Of a stretch of 21,539 nucleotides of DNA, positions 14,108-21,539 are shown piece after piece. Numbering within the stretch: the first letter of the stretch is position 1; each line of letters starts with the position of its first letter. The stretch is taken from assembly GCA_030684755.1 (NCBI GenBank), contig JAUXXN010000684.1, forward strand, positions 1-21,539, in the 5' to 3' direction. A program made the position numbers and the translations under genes. The notes below the pieces were generated by a model. The model had not been told where the DNA came from and did no database searches. It worked only from the letters and a program-made list of their open reading frames with translations. This stretch comes from Hydrogenophaga sp. (GTDB taxonomy: Bacteria; Pseudomonadota; Gammaproteobacteria; Burkholderiales; Burkholderiaceae_C).

Positions 14108-15607
14108 ATGATCACCGAACTTGAATTCAAAAGCCTGGCCAGCCAGGGTTACAACCGCATTCCGCTGATGGCCGAGGCCTTTGCGGATCTGGAAACCCCG
14201 CTTTCGCTGTACCTGAAGCTCGCCCATGGGCGGGGTGACGGCGCGTTTTCGTTCCTGCTGGAATCCGTCGTCGGCGGCGAGCGTTTTGGGCGCTACAGCT
14301 TTATTGGACTGCCTGCGCGCACCTTGTTGCGCGCCAGCGGTTTCGGTGCAGCGGCCAAAACCGAAGTTGTACAGGACGGCTTGGTGGTGGAAACGAGTCA
14401 CGGCAACCCGCTGGACTTCATCGCCGCCTATCAGCAGCGCTTCAAGGTGGCGCTGCGCCCGGGTCTGCCGCGTTTCTGCGGTGGTTTGGCGGGTTATTTC
14501 GGTTACGACGCGGTGCGCTACATCGAGAAGAAGCTCGAAGCCAGTTGCCCGCCCGACACCCTGGGTTGCCCCGATATTTTGTTGTTGCAGTGCGAAGAGC
14601 TTGCCGTTATCGACAACCTGTCGGGCAAGCTGTATTTGATTGTTTACGCCGACCCGGCGCAGCCCGAGGCCTATGCCAACGCCAAAAAGCGGGTGCGCGA
14701 GCTGAAAGAGGCACTGAAGTATTCGGTGAGCGCGCCAGTAGTCAAACCCAGCCAGGGTTACCCGGCCGAACGCGACTTTGCCAAGGCCGACTACATCGCC
14801 GCCGTGGAGCGCGCCAAAGAACTGATCGCTGGCGGCGACTTCATGCAGGTGCAGGTGGGTCAACGCATCAAGAAACGCTACACCGAGTCCCCGCTGAGCC
14901 TGTACCGTGCACTGCGTTCGCTGAACCCCAGCCCGTACATGTATTACTACCACTTCGGCGACTTCCATGTGGTGGGCGCTTCACCCGAGATTTTGGTGCG
15001 GCAGGAGCAGGTGGACGCGGGCCAAAAAGTCATCATCCGCCCGCTGGCGGGCACCCGCCCACGCGGCGCCACGCCCGAGAAAGATAAGGCCACCGAGTTC
15101 GAGCTGGTGAACGACCCGAAGGAGCGCGCCGAGCATGTGATGCTGATCGATCTGGCGCGCAACGACATTGGCCGCATCGCCCAAATTGGCTCGGTCAAGG
15201 TGACCGAAGCCTTTGCGGTGGAGCGTTACAGCCATGTGATGCACATTGTGAGCAACGTCGAGGGCACGCTGCTGGAGGGCATGAGCAACATGGACGTGCT
15301 CAAAGCCACCTTCCCGGCTGGCACGCTGACCGGCGCGCCTAAGGTCCACGCCATGGAACTGATCGACCAACTGGAGCCCACCAAACGCGGCCTGTACGGT
15401 GGCGCCTGCGGCTACCTGAGCTATGCGGGCGACATGGACGTGGCCATCGCCATCCGCACCGGCATCATCAAGGACCAGATGCTTTATGTGCAGGCCGCTG
15501 CCGGTGTGGTGGCCGATTCGATTCCCGAAATGGAATGGCGCGAAACCGAACACAAAGCCCGCGCGCTCTTGCGTGCAGCGGAACTCGTCGAGGAGGGTCT
15601 GGAATGA
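14108..15607 (+). CDS. trpE: Anthranilate synthase component I
   Basis: A 499-residue TrpE. With TrpG glutamine amidotransferase it converts chorismate and glutamine to anthranilate, the first step of tryptophan synthesis. The N-terminal feedback site [21 protein letters not shown] includes the LLES Trp-binding motif, so feedback inhibition by tryptophan is expected. Catalytic blocks include [38 protein letters not shown] and [17 protein letters not shown] chose the ATG at 14108 (MITELEF) because GGAG (14095-14098) lies 9 nt upstream; an in-frame ATG at 14093 lacks good spacing. Its TGA overlaps the trpG ATG (ATGA). Expression is probably under leader-peptide control. Confidence 0.96.
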   Translation: MITELEFKSLASQGYNRIPLMAEAFADLETPLSLYLKLAHGRGDGAFSFLLESVVGGERFGRYSFIGLPARTLLRASGFGAAAKTEVVQDGLVVETSHGNPLDFIAAYQQRFKVALRPGLPRFCGGLAGYFGYDAVRYIEKKLEASCPPDTLGCPDILLLQCEELAVIDNLSGKLYLIVYADPAQPEAYANAKKRVRELKEALKYSVSAPVVKPSQGYPAERDFAKADYIAAVERAKELIAGGDFMQVQVGQRIKKRYTESPLSLYRALRSLNPSPYMYYYHFGDFHVVGASPEILVRQEQVDAGQKVIIRPLAGTRPRGATPEKDKATEFELVNDPKERAEHVMLIDLARNDIGRIAQIGSVKVTEAFAVERYSHVMHIVSNVEGTLLEGMSNMDVLKATFPAGTLTGAPKVHAMELIDQLEPTKRGLYGGACGYLSYAGDMDVAIAIRTGIIKDQMLYVQAAAGVVADSIPEMEWRETEHKARALLRAAELVEEGLE

Positions 15608-16197
15608 GCAAGAAGATTCAACTGTTGATGATCGATAACTACGACTCCTTCACCTACAACATCGTGCAGTACTTCGGCGAACTCGGTGCTGAAGTGACCG
15701 TGGTGCGCAACGACGAGATCACGGTGGACGAGATCCAGCGCCGTGTGGACGCAGGGCAGGTGGATCGCCTGGTGATTTCCCCCGGTCCGTGCTCACCCGC
15801 TGAAGCCGGCATTTCGGTGGCGGCCATCCAGCATTTCGCGGGCAAGCTGCCCATTTTGGGCGTGTGCCTGGGCCACCAAGCCATCGGCGCGGCATTTGGC
15901 GGCAAGATCATCCGTGCGCAGGAACTCATGCACGGCAAAACCAGCGTCATCACCACCACGCAAGAGGGCGTGTTCGCGAACCTGCCGCAGCAGTTCACTG
16001 TGAATCGTTACCACTCGCTGGCGATTGAGCGCGAAACCTGCCCCGATTACCTCCAGGTCACGGCCTGGACGCCGGATGGCGAGATCATGGGCGTGAAGCA
16101 CAAAACCCTGGCCATTGAGGGCGTTCAGTTCCACCCCGAAAGCATCCTCACCGAGCACGGGCATGCGATGTTGAAGAACTTTCTGGAGCTGGCGTGA
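15604..16197 (+). CDS. trpG: Anthranilate synthase component II (glutamine amidotransferase)
   Basis: A 197-residue class I glutamine amidotransferase that supplies ammonia to TrpE. The triad is C88 in GVCLGHQ with H177 and E179 in FHPES. The oxyanion-strand loop is SPGPCSP (59-65). The protein opens with [14 protein letters not shown], as in TrpG and PabA. It may also serve PabB for folate, as TrpG/PabA dual use is common in bacteria (inference). The start overlaps the trpE stop by 4 nt (ATGA), with GAGGAGGG just upstream (about 15590-15597). This supports translational coupling and balanced subunit production. Confidence 0.95.
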   Translation: MSKKIQLLMIDNYDSFTYNIVQYFGELGAEVTVVRNDEITVDEIQRRVDAGQVDRLVISPGPCSPAEAGISVAAIQHFAGKLPILGVCLGHQAIGAAFGGKIIRAQELMHGKTSVITTTQEGVFANLPQQFTVNRYHSLAIERETCPDYLQVTAWTPDGEIMGVKHKTLAIEGVQFHPESILTEHGHAMLKNFLELA

Positions 16198-16232
16198 GAC
16201 ACCCCCTGTCGCCCCCTGGACTCAGGCGCCTC

Positions 16233-16249
16233 ACGCGCTGCGCGTTTTT
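16233..16249 (+). terminator. Small hairpin with T-run between trpG and ltaE
   Basis: ACGCG (16233-16237), a CTG loop and CGCGT (16241-16245) form a 5-bp stem that runs into TTTTT (16245-16249). It lies 35 nt after trpG and 21 nt before the aldolase ATG. It resembles a weak intrinsic terminator and could lower transcription of the distal trp genes. The short stem makes this uncertain. Confidence 0.35.
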
Positions 16250-16270
16250 CGAACTTAGGGATTTTTTCTG

Positions 16271-17335
16271 ATGCATATAGACCTTCGCAGCGACACCGTC
16301 ACACAACCGACGCCAGCCATGCGCGCAGCGATGATGTCGGCCCCGCTGGGCGACGACGTGTTTGGTGACGACCCTTCGGTGAACGCACTGCAGGAGCGCA
16401 TCGCCGCCCTCACTGGCAAGGAAGCTGCGCTGTTCATGGCCAGCGGCACGCAGAGCAACCTCTGCGGGATGATGGCCCACTGCGAGCGCGGCGACGAGTA
16501 CATCGTGGGCCAGAACGCCCACACCTACCGCTACGAGGGTGGTGGAGCGGCCGTGCTGGGCAGCATCCAGCCCCAGCCGTTGACCCAAAATGCCGAAGGG
16601 CAGATGAGCCTGGCCGACATCGCCGCAGCCATCAAGCCCGACGATCAGCACTTTGCACGCACCCGTTTGCTGTGCCTGGAGAACACCTGGAACGGCCACA
16701 CCATGCCGCAGAGCTACCTACAGCAGGCCACGGACTTGACCCGCCAGCATGGGCTGGCCACGCATCTGGACGGCGCCCGCGTGTTCAACGCCGCCGTGGC
16801 CCGTGGTGGCGACGCGTTCCAGAACCTGCGGAACATCGTTGATCTGTTCGACAGCGTCTCGATCTGTTTCAGCAAGGGCCTGGGCGCGCCCGTGGGTTCG
16901 GCGCTGTGCGGGTCCCGGGCGCTGATCGAGCGGGCACGCCGCTGGCGCAAGATGGTCGGCGGCGGGTTGCGGCAGGCGGGTTTGCTGGCCGCTGCGGCGC
17001 ACCATGCGCTGGACCATCACGTGGAACGCCTGGCCGACGACCATGCGCTGGCGCAGCGTCTGGCACAGGGTCTTTCAAGCATTGAAGGCCTGAGCATTCG
17101 CTCGGCGCAAACCAACATCGTGTTCGTGGACGTGGCGGACGGCCGAGGACCTGATCTGCTGGCCCATCTGGAACGCCATGGCGTGCGGGCCACCGGGCTC
17201 ATTGGTCTGCGTTTCGTGACCCACCTTGACGTGGACGCAGCGGGCATCGACCACGCCATCGCCTGTACCCAGGCGTTTTTCTCTGAAGGCGCGAGCCTGC
17301 CGGCGTCGCGGTCGGCGGGCTCGGCCGTCTACTGA
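16271..17335 (+). CDS. ltaE: Low-specificity L-threonine aldolase
   Basis: A 354-residue fold-type I PLP enzyme of the threonine aldolase/beta-eliminating lyase family. It cleaves L-threonine or L-allo-threonine to glycine and acetaldehyde. It starts IDLRSDTVTQPTPAMRAAM, with GDDVFGDDPSV, MASGTQSN, LENTWNGHTMP and HLDGAR (PLP-contact D167). SKGLGAPVGSALCGS contains the PLP lysine K202. Length fits the family. A weak TAGGG lies upstream of the ATG. It is in the trp operon between trpG and the LysE-type exporter although it has no direct step in tryptophan synthesis; glycine could feed serine, the TrpB co-substrate. That link is speculation. The C-terminal ~15 residues (ASLPASRSAGSAVY) look like a low-complexity tail. 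Confidence 0.92.
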   Translation: MHIDLRSDTVTQPTPAMRAAMMSAPLGDDVFGDDPSVNALQERIAALTGKEAALFMASGTQSNLCGMMAHCERGDEYIVGQNAHTYRYEGGGAAVLGSIQPQPLTQNAEGQMSLADIAAAIKPDDQHFARTRLLCLENTWNGHTMPQSYLQQATDLTRQHGLATHLDGARVFNAAVARGGDAFQNLRNIVDLFDSVSICFSKGLGAPVGSALCGSRALIERARRWRKMVGGGLRQAGLLAAAAHHALDHHVERLADDHALAQRLAQGLSSIEGLSIRSAQTNIVFVDVADGRGPDLLAHLERHGVRATGLIGLRFVTHLDVDAAGIDHAIACTQAFFSEGASLPASRSAGSAVY

Positions 17336-17348
17336 ACCGGGGTTCGCC

Positions 17349-17987
17349 ATGCCCGATCTGCCGCAATTCCTGCTCTTCATCGCGGCCGGCTGGCTGCTCA
17401 ACCTCACGCCGGGTCCGGACGTGCTCTACATCGTCACCAACGCGTTGCGAAGCGGCGTGCGGGCAGGCGTCGTGGCTGGCTTTGGCATCTTCAGCGGCTG
17501 CTTTGTGCATGTGGCTGCGGCTGCTGTGGGCCTGAGCGCCTTGTTGGCTACCTCCGCAACGGCTTTCACCGTGCTCAAGTGGATCGGCGCGGCCTACTTG
17601 CTTTGGATGGGTGTGCGCCTGTTGTTCGCCAAGGCCTCGCCGCTGAACCTGGAAGGTGGCGCCGTTGATGTGAACCTTTGGGGCGTCTACCGCCGGGGCT
17701 TTCTCACCAACGTGCTCAATCCCAAGGTGGCGCTGTTCTTCCTGGCTTTCGTGCCACAGTTCATTGCGCCAGACGAAGACAACAAGGCCTGGGTTTTTCT
17801 TGCCCTGGGCGTGATCTTCAACGTCAATGCCATTCCCATCAACATGGCCTACGCGTGGCTGGCGGCCTGGGCCGCGCGCCGCGTACACACCGTCCAGCGC
17901 GCCATGCACTGGATGGACCGCGCCGCTGGCGCACTGTTCGTAGGCTTCGGCCTGCGACTGGCGATGAGTAACAATCCCACCCCGTAG
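17349..17987 (+). CDS. LysE/RhtB-family amino-acid exporter
   Basis: A 212-residue membrane protein of the LysE/RhtB translocator family. These proteins export amino acids or derivatives such as lysine, threonine and homoserine. The family motif [21 protein letters not shown] is in the first 40 residues, followed by [61 protein letters not shown] and hydrophobic C-terminal segments follow, giving about six membrane helices. The ATG at 17349 is preferred because the longer frame from 17226 runs through the end of ltaE. The start is 13 bp after the aldolase stop and the stop is 8 bp before trpD. The substrate is unknown; threonine, tryptophan-pathway intermediates or tryptophan are possible given the neighbours. 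Confidence 0.9.
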   Translation: MPDLPQFLLFIAAGWLLNLTPGPDVLYIVTNALRSGVRAGVVAGFGIFSGCFVHVAAAAVGLSALLATSATAFTVLKWIGAAYLLWMGVRLLFAKASPLNLEGGAVDVNLWGVYRRGFLTNVLNPKVALFFLAFVPQFIAPDEDNKAWVFLALGVIFNVNAIPINMAYAWLAAWAARRVHTVQRAMHWMDRAAGALFVGFGLRLAMSNNPTP

Positions 17988-17995
17988 GAGACAGC

Positions 17996-19063
17996 ATGCC
18001 CAACAGCCACAAGATCACACCGCAAGAAGCCCTGCAGCGCACCATCGAGCACCGCGAAATCTTTCACGACGAGATGCTGCATCTCATGCGCCTCATCATG
18101 AGCGGTGAGATGTCGCCGGTGATGATGGCCGCACTGATCACCGGTCTGCGCGTGAAGAAGGAAACCATTGGCGAAATCACCGCAGCGGCCCAGGTGATGC
18201 GCGAGTTCTCCACCAAGGTCCACGTGGCCGACAAGACCCACTTGGTGGACATCGTGGGCACTGGCGGTGACGGCTCGCACACTTTCAACATCTCCACCTG
18301 TTCCATGTTTGTGGCGGCGGCGGCGGGCGCCAAGGTCAGCAAACATGGCGGGCGAAGCGTGTCTAGCAAGAGCGGCAGCGCCGATGTGCTCGAGAGTCTG
18401 GGTGTCAATATCCATCTCTCGCCCGATCAGATTGCGCGCTGCATCCAACAGGTGGGCGTGGGCTTTATGTTTGCGCCCAACCACCACCCGGCCATGAAAA
18501 ACGTGGCGCCCATTCGGCGCGAGCTGGGGATGAAGACTATTTTCAACATTCTCGGCCCACTGACCAACCCAGCCTCGGCACCGAACATTTTGATGGGCGT
18601 GTTCCACCCCGATCTGGTCGGCATTCAGGTGCGCGCCTTGCAGCGCCTGGGCGCCGAACACGCGGTCGTCGTTTACGGACGCGATGGCATGGACGAAGTT
18701 TCGCTGGGCGCAGCCACTTTGGTGGGTGAGCTGAAAAATGGCGAAATCAGCGAATACGAAATCCACCCCGAAGACTTTGGCCTGACCATGGCCAGCAACC
18801 GCACGCTGCGCGTGGAAACGCCCGAGGCGTCCAAGGCCATGTTGTTGGACGTGCTGAACAACAGAGACGAACCCGCCATCCGGGCCGCCAAAGACATCGT
18901 GGCGCTCAATGCGGGCGTGGCGCTGTACGCGGCCAATGTGTGCAGCGACATGGCGCAGGGCATTGCGCGGGCGCAGCGGGCCATCGAGTCGGGTGCAGCG
19001 GCCCGCAAGCTGGCCGATTTGACCGAATTCAGCCAGCACGCCAACGACAGCGTCGGCCCCTGA
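17996..19063 (+). CDS. trpD: Anthranilate phosphoribosyltransferase
   Basis: A 355-residue TrpD that joins anthranilate to PRPP, giving N-(5-phosphoribosyl)anthranilate, the second step of the pathway. The PRPP-binding [14 protein letters not shown] loop, [21 protein letters not shown], and [20 protein letters not shown] with [11 protein letters not shown] are all present and in order. The length suits a stand-alone enzyme not fused to TrpG. The start is preceded by AGGAGA (17986-17991). A 68-codon ORF begins 14 bp beyond the stop. Confidence 0.96.
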   Translation: MPNSHKITPQEALQRTIEHREIFHDEMLHLMRLIMSGEMSPVMMAALITGLRVKKETIGEITAAAQVMREFSTKVHVADKTHLVDIVGTGGDGSHTFNISTCSMFVAAAAGAKVSKHGGRSVSSKSGSADVLESLGVNIHLSPDQIARCIQQVGVGFMFAPNHHPAMKNVAPIRRELGMKTIFNILGPLTNPASAPNILMGVFHPDLVGIQVRALQRLGAEHAVVVYGRDGMDEVSLGAATLVGELKNGEISEYEIHPEDFGLTMASNRTLRVETPEASKAMLLDVLNNRDEPAIRAAKDIVALNAGVALYAANVCSDMAQGIARAQRAIESGAAARKLADLTEFSQHANDSVGP

Positions 19064-19077
19064 ACGGCGCGGCCCAC

Positions 19078-19284
19078 ATGCCCATCTGGCTGCAAAACGA
19101 AGGCGCGTGGATCGCCATGGGCGTGTCGCTGGTGTTCGTGGTGGCGGGCTGGGTGATGCACCGCGTGTTTGTGCGCGTGTTGAAGAGCCCGCTGCCGCCG
19201 CGTCGGCCGCAACCCGCTGATACAGCCAGTCAAACACCCGCCGAAGCACCCACCGATAATCCCAACGCAAAGTCAAAAAAATGA
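19078..19284 (+). CDS. Small single-membrane-segment protein of unknown function
   Basis: A 68-codon frame: [11 protein letters not shown], then a hydrophobic segment [20 protein letters not shown] (about 12-31), a basic region and a Pro/Ala/Thr-rich tail ([17 protein letters not shown]) ending NAKSKK. It looks like a small inner-membrane anchor with a charged cytoplasmic or periplasmic tail. I recognise no homologue. It begins 14 bp after trpD and its TGA overlaps the trpC ATG by 4 nt (ATGA), so it is probably translated and coupled to trpC. The same frame extends upstream into trpD, so the start could be earlier, but the overlap would then be long. No Shine-Dalgarno is obvious. Confidence 0.6.
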   Translation: MPIWLQNEGAWIAMGVSLVFVVAGWVMHRVFVRVLKSPLPPRRPQPADTASQTPAEAPTDNPNAKSKK

Positions 19285-20081
19285 GCGACATCCTGCAAAA
19301 AATTGTGGCCGTGAAGCACGAAGAAATAGCCGCAGCACAGCGCAATAAACCGCTGGACGTGGTGCGTTTTGACGCCGAAAGCCGAGTGCTCACGCGCGAC
19401 TTTGAGGGCGCTTTGCGTGCCAAGATCACCGCCGGGCAGGCGGCGGTGATTGCCGAAATAAAAAAAGCCAGCCCCAGCAAAGGCGTGATCCGCGCCGACT
19501 TCATTCCCGCCGATATTGCGCAAAGTTATGCCGAGGGTAACGGAGTGGTCAGCGCCGCGTGTTTGTCGGTGTTGACCGACCGCCAGTTCTTTCAGGGTAG
19601 CTCAGACTATTTGAAGCAAGCCCGAGCCAGTTGCGACCTGCCAGTGCTGCGTAAAGACTTCATGGTGGACCCCTATCAGGTTTACGAAGCCCGAGCCATG
19701 GGCGCCGACGCCATTTTGCTCATAGCTGCCTGCTTGGACGATGCGCGCATGGCCGAGCTGGAAGCGCTGGCCATGAGCCTGAACATGGCGGTGCTGGTAG
19801 AGGTGCACGACCGCGAAGAACTGCAGCGCGCGCTCAAGCTCAAGACCCGGCTGCTGGGCATCAACAACCGCAACCTGCGCACTTTTGAGGTGACGCTGCA
19901 AACGACGCTGGACATGCTGCCCGATGTGCCCGCCGACAGGCTGCTGATCACCGAGTCTGGCATTGTGTCGCGCTTCGATGTGCTGACGATGCACCGCGCG
20001 GGTGTACATGCATTTTTGGTGGGCGAGGCCTTCATGCGCGCGCCCGAGCCAGGTCTGGCCTTGGCCGAGTTGTTTGCCTGA
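19281..20081 (+). CDS. trpC: Indole-3-glycerol-phosphate synthase
   Basis: A 266-residue TIM-barrel enzyme. It closes the ring of carboxyphenylamino-deoxyribulose phosphate to indole-3-glycerol phosphate. Blocks are [74 protein letters not shown] and LLITESGI, ending [15 protein letters not shown]. All are IGPS signatures. It is a stand-alone enzyme; the TrpF isomerase is not fused here. The start overlaps the preceding small ORF by ATGA. ung follows 12 bp downstream, so ung may belong to the same transcript. Confidence 0.95.
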   Translation: MSDILQKIVAVKHEEIAAAQRNKPLDVVRFDAESRVLTRDFEGALRAKITAGQAAVIAEIKKASPSKGVIRADFIPADIAQSYAEGNGVVSAACLSVLTDRQFFQGSSDYLKQARASCDLPVLRKDFMVDPYQVYEARAMGADAILLIAACLDDARMAELEALAMSLNMAVLVEVHDREELQRALKLKTRLLGINNRNLRTFEVTLQTTLDMLPDVPADRLLITESGIVSRFDVLTMHRAGVHAFLVGEAFMRAPEPGLALAELFA

Positions 20082-20093
20082 ACGGGTCTGCCA

Positions 20094-20852
20094 GTGCCCA
20101 ACACGCTCGACCTGAATGTGTTTGCCGCATCGCAGCAAGCCGCAGCAAGCGCCGCTGCACATGTGGATATGCACGTTGACTTGGCCACCGACGGCTTGCA
20201 ACCCGGCTGGGTGCCGGTCGTCAAGGCTTTTCGCGCATCGCCCGACGGACTGCGCTTGCAGGCCTTCTTAAGCCAGCGCCGTGACCAAGGCGCCACCGTC
20301 TACCCGCCAAAAGCCTTGCGCGCCTTAGCGCTCACAGCGCCCGAAACAGTGCGGGTGGTGATTTTGGGTCAAGACCCGTACCACGGTCCCGGGCAGGCCG
20401 AAGGGCTGGCGTTCTCGGTGGCGCCTGGCACCAAGCCGCCGCCGAGCCTGCGCAACATCTTCAAAGAATTACAACGCGATTTGGGCTTACCCATGCCCGC
20501 CGACGGATCTTTGGTGCGCTGGGCCGAGCAGGGTGTGTTGCTGCTCAACACCTGCCTCAGCGTCGAAGACGGCCAACCCGCCAGCCATGCTGGGCAGGGT
20601 TGGGAAGCGCTCACCGATGCCGTCATCCGCCAATGCAGCCAGAGCGGCTTGCCCAAAGTTTTTTTGCTGTGGGGCGCACACGCGCAAAAAAAAGCGGTAC
20701 TCATCGACGCCGTGCGCCACGCCGTCTGGACGGCCAACCACCCGTCACCGCTCTCGGCTAACCGAGGCCCTGCGCCCTTCATCGGCTGCGGACATTTTGG
20801 GCAGGTCAACCCGTGGCTGCAGGCCCGGAGCATCAAGGCCATCCGCTGGTGA
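20094..20852 (+). CDS. ung: Uracil-DNA glycosylase (family 1)
   Basis: A 252-residue family 1 UDG that excises uracil from DNA in base-excision repair. Motif A is LGQDPYHGPGQAEGLAFS, with the catalytic aspartate D94. Uracil-specificity N152 lies in LLLNTCLSV, and motif B is HPSPLSA with H216. PPPSLRNIFKEL is the usual proline-rich loop. The first residues (1-30, Ala/Gln-rich) are a variable N-terminal region. The chosen start is GTG at 20094; the next in-frame ATG at 20169 would remove 25 residues upstream of the conserved core. It follows trpC by 12 bp on the same strand. Confidence 0.94.
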   Translation: MPNTLDLNVFAASQQAAASAAAHVDMHVDLATDGLQPGWVPVVKAFRASPDGLRLQAFLSQRRDQGATVYPPKALRALALTAPETVRVVILGQDPYHGPGQAEGLAFSVAPGTKPPPSLRNIFKELQRDLGLPMPADGSLVRWAEQGVLLLNTCLSVEDGQPASHAGQGWEALTDAVIRQCSQSGLPKVFLLWGAHAQKKAVLIDAVRHAVWTANHPSPLSANRGPAPFIGCGHFGQVNPWLQARSIKAIRW

Positions 20853-20876
20853 ATGCATGAAAATAAGAGCAAGTTG

Positions 20877-20904
20877 TTGAAAATCCAAAAAACCATGGCA
20901 TAAT
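20877..20904 (+). promoter_or_regulatory. Promoter of the tRNA-tuf operon
   Basis: A -35 TTGAAA (20877-20882) and -10 CATAAT (20899-20904) are 16 bp apart, each with one mismatch from the sigma-70 consensus. The first tRNA starts 16 nt after the -10. The GC-containing discriminator CTGGGC is the kind of sequence expected for stringent control, but that is inference. Confidence 0.7.
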
Positions 20905-20919
20905 TCTGGGCTGCACTAG

Positions 20920-21005
20920 GGAAGGGTGGCCGAGTGGTTAAAGGCAGCAGACTGTAAATCTGCCCGCTAACGCGTACGCTGGTTCGAATCCAGCCCCTTC
21001 CACCA
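20920..21005 (+). tRNA. tRNA-Tyr (GTA)
   Basis: Acceptor GGAAGGG (20920-20926) pairs with CCCTTCC (20995-21001), followed by A and an encoded CCA. The anticodon loop CTGTAAA carries GTA, flanked by GCAGA and TCTGC. A long variable arm (CCGCTAACGCGTACG region) marks it as class II. TTCGAAT is the T-loop. Confidence 0.96.
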
Positions 21006-21080
21006 GCAGTTGAGGCAATCTGAAGGCGATTGGATGTCGAGTTCAAAGAAACTTGGTTCATGTGGATCAAGTTTTTTCGG

Positions 21081-21154
21081 GCGGGAGTAGTTCAATGGTA
21101 GAACCCCAGCCTTCCAAGCTGATGACGCGGGTCCGATTCCCGTCTCCCGCTCCA
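21081..21154 (+). tRNA. tRNA-Gly (TCC)
   Basis: Acceptor GCGGGAG (21081-21087) pairs with CTCCCGC (21144-21150), then T and an encoded CCA. The anticodon loop CTTCCAA carries TCC. It follows tRNA-Tyr by 75 bp in the same apparent transcript. Confidence 0.96.
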
Positions 21155-21230
21155 GATCGTTTTGATGGTTGGTTCGCTGTCAAAGGCGATGCGGTAAATT
21201 TCTGAAGTGCCCGGTTTTCCGGATGCTTTG

Positions 21231-21305
<75 letters not shown>

Positions 21306-21348
21306 CAAATTTTTGATGTTTCGGCAATTTTGATTTTGGAGCTGAAAA

Positions 21349-21539
21349 ATGGGAAAAGAGAAATTTGAGCGGACCAAGCCGCACGTCAACGTTGGCACCA
21401 TTGGTCACGTTGACCATGGGAAAACCACCCTGACCGCAGCCATCACCACCGTGCTGGCGGCCAAGTTCGGCGGCGCAGCCAAGGCCTACGACCAAATTGA
21501 CGCGGCACCCGAAGAAAAGGCACGCGGCATCACCATCAA
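21349..21539 (+). CDS. tuf: Elongation factor Tu, 5' end (partial)
   Basis: The first 63 codons of EF-Tu, the GTPase that delivers aminoacyl-tRNA to the ribosome. [23 protein letters not shown] includes the G1/P-loop GHVDHGKT, and EEKARGITI marks the start of the switch I region. The window ends inside the gene. GGAG (21338-21341) lies 7 nt before the ATG. It follows Tyr, Gly and Thr tRNA genes, as in the tufB operon of proteobacteria. The second residue is Gly where Ala or Ser is more usual. Confidence 0.96.
   Translation, partial: MGKEKFERTKPHVNVGTIGHVDHGKTTLTAAITTVLAAKFGGAAKAYDQIDAAPEEKARGITI

Noticed and set aside
20853..20919. Terminator after ung
   Set aside because: No hairpin with a T-run is visible; the space is taken by the tRNA promoter. 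Termination may be Rho-dependent or absent.

Overview
The window is high-GC DNA from a betaproteobacterium, most likely Burkholderiales, family Comamonadaceae. The grounds are the rpe-gph and trpE-trpG-trpD-trpC order, the tRNA-Tyr/Gly/Thr-tuf block, the ApaG and SpecificRecomb (Gcr) proteins, and codon use strongly biased to G/C at third positions. No transposon, prophage, integrase or CRISPR array is visible. This is mostly a core chromosomal region, so the unusual material lies in small and regulatory elements.

Left part (1-5817). An XRE-type regulator (minus) is divergent from an LplT-like MFS/PlsC acyltransferase fusion (plus). The fusion converges on a minus-strand run of lysR, an AlkC-type DNA glycosylase and an SGNH-hydrolase lipoprotein. 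The lysR gene is divergent from an exported Tat/lipoprotein nitroreductase-fold protein, and an inverted repeat lies between them.

Middle part (5818-13686). A minus-strand cluster apaG - SpecificRecomb membrane protein - thiL - pgpA - pncC is tightly packed, with an 8-nt overlap and short gaps. A 13-bp-arm palindrome lies between thiL and pgpA. Divergent from apaG are rpe-gph (plus), which share TGATG and end at a strong hairpin. A periplasmic chalcone-isomerase-like gene (minus) converges on that hairpin.

Tryptophan region (13687-20852). About 420 bp without an annotated-size gene separates the chalcone-isomerase-like gene from trpE. It holds several inverted repeats, an extended -10 promoter and a 27-codon reading frame ending ...AWPWRKPA. 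I interpret this frame as a trp leader peptide whose AUG lies at or next to the transcription start. It is followed by mutually exclusive RNA pairings but no U-tract. The operon then runs trpE, trpG (ATGA overlap), ltaE-type aldolase, LysE-family exporter, trpD, a 68-codon single-membrane-segment ORF, trpC (ATGA overlap) and ung. TrpE, TrpG, TrpD and TrpC make indole-3-glycerol phosphate from chorismate apart from the TrpF step. trpF, trpB and trpA are not in the window.

Right end (20853-21539). A strong promoter precedes tRNA-Tyr(GTA), tRNA-Gly(TCC), tRNA-Thr(GGT) and the 5' end of tuf, which is cut by the window edge.
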